This document shows positions 61,852-64,000 of a stretch of DNA of 64,000 nt, in pieces; positions within the stretch are counted from its first letter, which is position 1, and each line of letters starts with the position of its first letter. The notes beneath the pieces are model-generated. The model had not been told where the DNA came from. It did not search any database and was given only the letters and a program-made list of their open reading frames with translations. The translations under genes and the position numbers were made by a program. Origin of the DNA: Arthrobacter sp. MYb214 (GTDB lineage: Bacteria > Actinomycetota > Actinomycetes > Actinomycetales > Micrococcaceae); assembly GCF_002979865.1 (NCBI RefSeq), contig NZ_PCPZ01000007.1, forward strand, positions 112,317 through 176,316. The letters are read 5' to 3'.

Positions 61852-63408
61852 ATGTCCCAGAGCAAGCAGCATCCGGTACCAATTGCTGAAGAACTCTCGG
61901 CCGGAGCGCGATGGCGATTGCTGGGCGTGCTGCTGGCAGCGATGTTCATGTCGCTGGTTTCGGTCAGCATCGTCAACGTGGTTCTTCCTGCCATCGGTTC
62001 CACCCTGCATGCCACCGAAGCGGACCTGCAGTGGGTATTGGCCGGATATGCGCTGACCTTCGGCGTGGTTCTGGTTGCTGCCGGACGCGCCGGCGACCTG
62101 CTGGGCCGTGGCGTGATGTTCGTGGCGGGTTTGGCGATCTTCACAGCCGCCAGCATCCTCGCAGGGCTGGCCGCGGATCCACTGGTATTGAACATTGCCC
62201 GCTTCATCATGGGCGTTGGCTCGGGCCTGCTCAACCCCCAAGTGATGGGCATGATCCAGCAGCACTTCCGTGGCGCGGCCCGTGGCCGGGCCTACGGGCT
62301 GCTGGGCACCGCCGTCGGCTTCTCGGTAGCTATTGGGCCGGTGCTGGGCGGATTGCTGATCAACTGGTTTGGCGAAGACGCCGGCTGGCGCGCCACCTTC
62401 TTGATCAACGTCCCGGTCGGCGTGCTGGCTATTGTCCTGGCGCTGCTGTGGCTGCCCAAGCCGCTGTTCAACAAGCCAGCGGGCAAGGTGGATCTGGACC
62501 CGGTTGGCGGCCTCCTGCTGGCGGTTGGCATTTTCGCCCTGCTCCTGCCATTCGTCCAGGGCCGCGAAACCCCATGGCTCTGGTCGCTGCTGGCCTTGGC
62601 AGTGCTGGTCATGGTGCTCTGGGTCTGGTGGGAGAAGAAGTACAAGAAGCTCGGGCGCGAACCAATGGTGGAATTGGCCCTGTTCAAGATCCGCAGCTTC
62701 ACCAACGGCACGCTCATTGCGGGCCTGTACTTCATGGGTGTTTCCAGCGTCTGGGTGCTGGTGGCCATTTACGTCCAGCAATCCCAGGGTTTCAGTGCCC
62801 TGCAGGCAGGGCTGATCTGCCTTCCCGCGGCCCTGCTCTCCGCCTTCAGCTCCGACATCGCCGGACGCTATGTCATGACCGTGGGGCGAAAAATGGTCAT
62901 CGGCGGCATTCTCAGCGCCCTGTTCGGCCTGCTGGCCACCATTGCCGTGGTGGTCCTGGAGGATCGCGGGCTGCTGAACATCTGGTGGATGCTGCTTTCG
63001 CTGGCCTTCATCGGCGTAGCCCAGGGCTTCATTATTTCGCCTAACCAGGCGCTGACCCTCATGGAAGTTCCCGTGGCCAACTCCGGCAGTGCCGGCGGCT
63101 TGATGCAGACTTCCCAGCGCGTGGGCACTGCGGTGGGCATTGCGGTGATTACCGCTGTCTTCTACGGCATGAACCACGTAGCCGGGTACTCGATCGCCAT
63201 GGCGCTCTCATTCGCTGCCATTTCCCTCTTGGTCCTGGCCACCTTGCTGGTCGGTATCCTTGATCTGCGCCATAGCCATGCTGCCCGCAGCAAGCCAGTT
63301 GCCGAAGAAGTCGTTCCCGTCAGCACCGGCGTGCAGCGTACGGTGACCGGGGCAATCGAGGTTGTCGGGCCGAAGGAGCCTACCCAGCCAGTAGACTCCC
63401 AGCCGTAA
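61852..63408 (+). CDS. MFS drug/metabolite efflux transporter (DHA2, EmrB/QacA type)
   Basis: 518 residues with about fourteen membrane helices, the DHA2 number. Motifs: MFMSLVSVSIVNVVLPAIGSTLHATEADLQWVLAGYAL (motif D1 region), RAGDLLGRGVMFVAG (motif A), and LLGTAVGFSVAIGPVLGGLLINWFGEDAGWRATFLINVPVGVL (motif C and following loop), the antiporter signature. The C-terminal 60 residues are soluble. Probably a proton-coupled exporter controlled by the upstream TetR protein. ATG 61852 has only a weak ribosome site (gaaag). Confidence 0.9.
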   Translation: MSQSKQHPVPIAEELSAGARWRLLGVLLAAMFMSLVSVSIVNVVLPAIGSTLHATEADLQWVLAGYALTFGVVLVAAGRAGDLLGRGVMFVAGLAIFTAASILAGLAADPLVLNIARFIMGVGSGLLNPQVMGMIQQHFRGAARGRAYGLLGTAVGFSVAIGPVLGGLLINWFGEDAGWRATFLINVPVGVLAIVLALLWLPKPLFNKPAGKVDLDPVGGLLLAVGIFALLLPFVQGRETPWLWSLLALAVLVMVLWVWWEKKYKKLGREPMVELALFKIRSFTNGTLIAGLYFMGVSSVWVLVAIYVQQSQGFSALQAGLICLPAALLSAFSSDIAGRYVMTVGRKMVIGGILSALFGLLATIAVVVLEDRGLLNIWWMLLSLAFIGVAQGFIISPNQALTLMEVPVANSGSAGGLMQTSQRVGTAVGIAVITAVFYGMNHVAGYSIAMALSFAAISLLVLATLLVGILDLRHSHAARSKPVAEEVVPVSTGVQRTVTGAIEVVGPKEPTQPVDSQP

Positions 63409-63440
63409 TCCGGTACTGGCCAGCGGGTGGGCCGAAGACC

Positions 63441-63446
63441 TAGGCT
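63441..63446 (+). promoter_or_regulatory. Leaderless-type -10 box of the META lipoprotein gene
   Basis: TAGGCT, then 7 nt, then ATG 63454. GGGGG just before the ATG could be an alternative weak ribosome site. Confidence 0.45.
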
Positions 63447-63453
63447 GGGGGAT

Positions 63454-63870
63454 ATGAAGCGATTCTTCCTGCGCACCGCGGCACTGTCTTTGGCTTTTGG
63501 TGTTGCCGCCTGCGGGGCGACCCCGGGCGAGCCGGGCGCCAGCCAGCCAACTGAAAGCGAGACCAGCGTGATACTCCAGGATCCGGTCGGCTTGTGGGGC
63601 AGCAAGGAGCAAGGCCAGCCGTGGCTGGAGCTTGCCGAAGACGGCAAGATCACCGGCAGCGATGGCTGCAACCGCCTCGCCGGTACCTGGAGCGCATCCG
63701 AAGACCTGGAATTCGCCGCGCTGGCTTCGACCAAGATGTTCTGCGAAGGCGTGGATGACTGGCTCTCGCGCGCTGCCTCCGCCAAGCTGGAGGACGGCGA
63801 AAAGATGCTTGTCCTTGACGCAGACGGGAAAGAGCTAGGAACCCTTGCCTTTGGTGGCAAGGGATCCTAG
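63454..63870 (+). CDS. META-domain lipoprotein
   Basis: 138 residues from ATG 63454 (frame open to 63427). The signal peptide MKRFFLRTAALSLAFGVAAC ends in a lipobox with Cys20. The mature domain has PVGLWGSKEQGQPWLELAEDGKITGSDGCNRLAGTWS, the META/HslJ-like pattern with conserved GSDGCNR, and a second cysteine in STKMFCEG that may pair with it. META proteins are envelope proteins linked to stress or export in other bacteria; no role is established here. Its terminator overlaps the last codons. Confidence 0.82.
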   Translation: MKRFFLRTAALSLAFGVAACGATPGEPGASQPTESETSVILQDPVGLWGSKEQGQPWLELAEDGKITGSDGCNRLAGTWSASEDLEFAALASTKMFCEGVDDWLSRAASAKLEDGEKMLVLDADGKELGTLAFGGKGS

Positions 63871-63876
63871 CTCTTT
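63832..63876 (+). terminator. Terminator overlapping the 3' end of the META gene
   Basis: gagctagga-a-cccttgcc (63832-63849) pairs with ggcaaggg-a-tcctagctc (63856-63873); only one A-A mismatch, 6-nt loop, then TTT. The stop TAG 63868-63870 lies within the right arm. Confidence 0.88.
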
Positions 63877-63892
63877 GCTGCTTCAGCCTGAA

Positions 63893-64000
63893 CTATGCGC
63901 TGACGCGGTAACCGGAGATCATCGGGCACTCGAAAGGATCCCGGGCCGATAGCCCGACCTTGTTCAGGTAGGTGATCACCTGTGCGTAGGATTCGCGGAC
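63893..64000 (-). CDS. 3' end of an unidentified gene (continues beyond the window)
   Basis: On the minus strand a frame enters at 64000 and runs 35 codons to TAG at 63893-63895. The tail begins VRESYAQVITYLNKVGL and ends ECPMISGYRVSA, with codon usage like the neighbours. The residue pattern is protein-like but I cannot assign a family from it. It converges with the META gene, sharing the terminator region. Confidence 0.5.
   Translation of the reverse strand, partial: VRESYAQVITYLNKVGLSARDPFECPMISGYRVSA

Overview
The window is chromosomal DNA from a high-GC Gram-positive actinobacterium. Gene content and protein sequences fit the Micrococcaceae, most likely the Arthrobacter/Glutamicibacter group; the genus is inferred. 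Evidence includes a Rho with a very long Arg/Asn/Asp-rich N-terminal insert, NucS (EndoMS-type mismatch endonuclease) instead of a MutS/MutL context, a DUF2550 gene behind the ATP synthase operon, and many genes whose start codon lies 6-7 nt after a TAnnnT -10 box, the actinobacterial leaderless layout. No rRNA, tRNA, insertion sequence, integrase, prophage or CRISPR array was seen.

Layout. 1-8.4 kb: thrC (5' end outside the window), thrB, rho, prfA, prmC, a Sua5/YwlC-type threonylcarbamoyl-AMP synthase and a WecA-type phosphoglycosyl transferase. 8.5-16.7 kb: the complete F1Fo ATP synthase operon (atpI-like, atpBEFHAGDC) followed by a DUF2550 gene and a terminator. 17-25.5 kb: an epimerase-like protein, nagA, a DUF4126 membrane protein, nucS with a divergent zinc-ribbon-like gene, an AI-2E-family permease, a large envelope protein and a cysteine-free thioredoxin-TPR protein. 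25.7-30.4 kb: a two-gene ABC exporter, a DUF3039 protein and a DEAH helicase. 30.4-38.1 kb: pncA/pncB, then clpS-DUF2017-murI-MBL hydrolase and rph-rdgB. This order resembles the Mycobacterium tuberculosis Rv1330c-Rv1341 neighbourhood, but a DoxX gene and a Cys-rich HTH regulator sit between the MBL gene and rph.

38.1-43.6 kb is more accessory: a multi-zinc HNH protein with a possible EVE/PUA-like middle domain, a YtrA-type GntR regulator with an ABC transporter behind an elaborate operator, a SRPBCC protein and an exonuclease-BRCT protein. 43.6-48.9 kb: a degenerate ADP-ribosylglycohydrolase-like gene divergent from sbcDC. 49-52.7 kb: two MFS transporters and an IclR regulator. 52.9-59.9 kb: a malto-oligosaccharide module with a LacI repressor, a GH13 alpha-glucosidase and malEFG without a dedicated ATPase, with two matching palindromic operators between the divergent glucosidase and malE genes. 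60-64 kb: a membrane protein, a TetR regulator with a DHA2-type MFS pump, a META-domain lipoprotein and the 3' end of an unidentified gene.

Most of the window is conserved housekeeping DNA. I found no clear multi-gene defence island or biosynthetic cluster. The best leads are the HNH protein at 38.1-39.2 kb, the DoxX/Cys-rich regulator pair with inverted operator boxes, the ADP-ribosylglycohydrolase-like gene sharing promoter DNA with sbcDC, the nested YtrA operator, and the recurrent leaderless promoter architecture. All assignments come from reading motifs by eye, without database searches.
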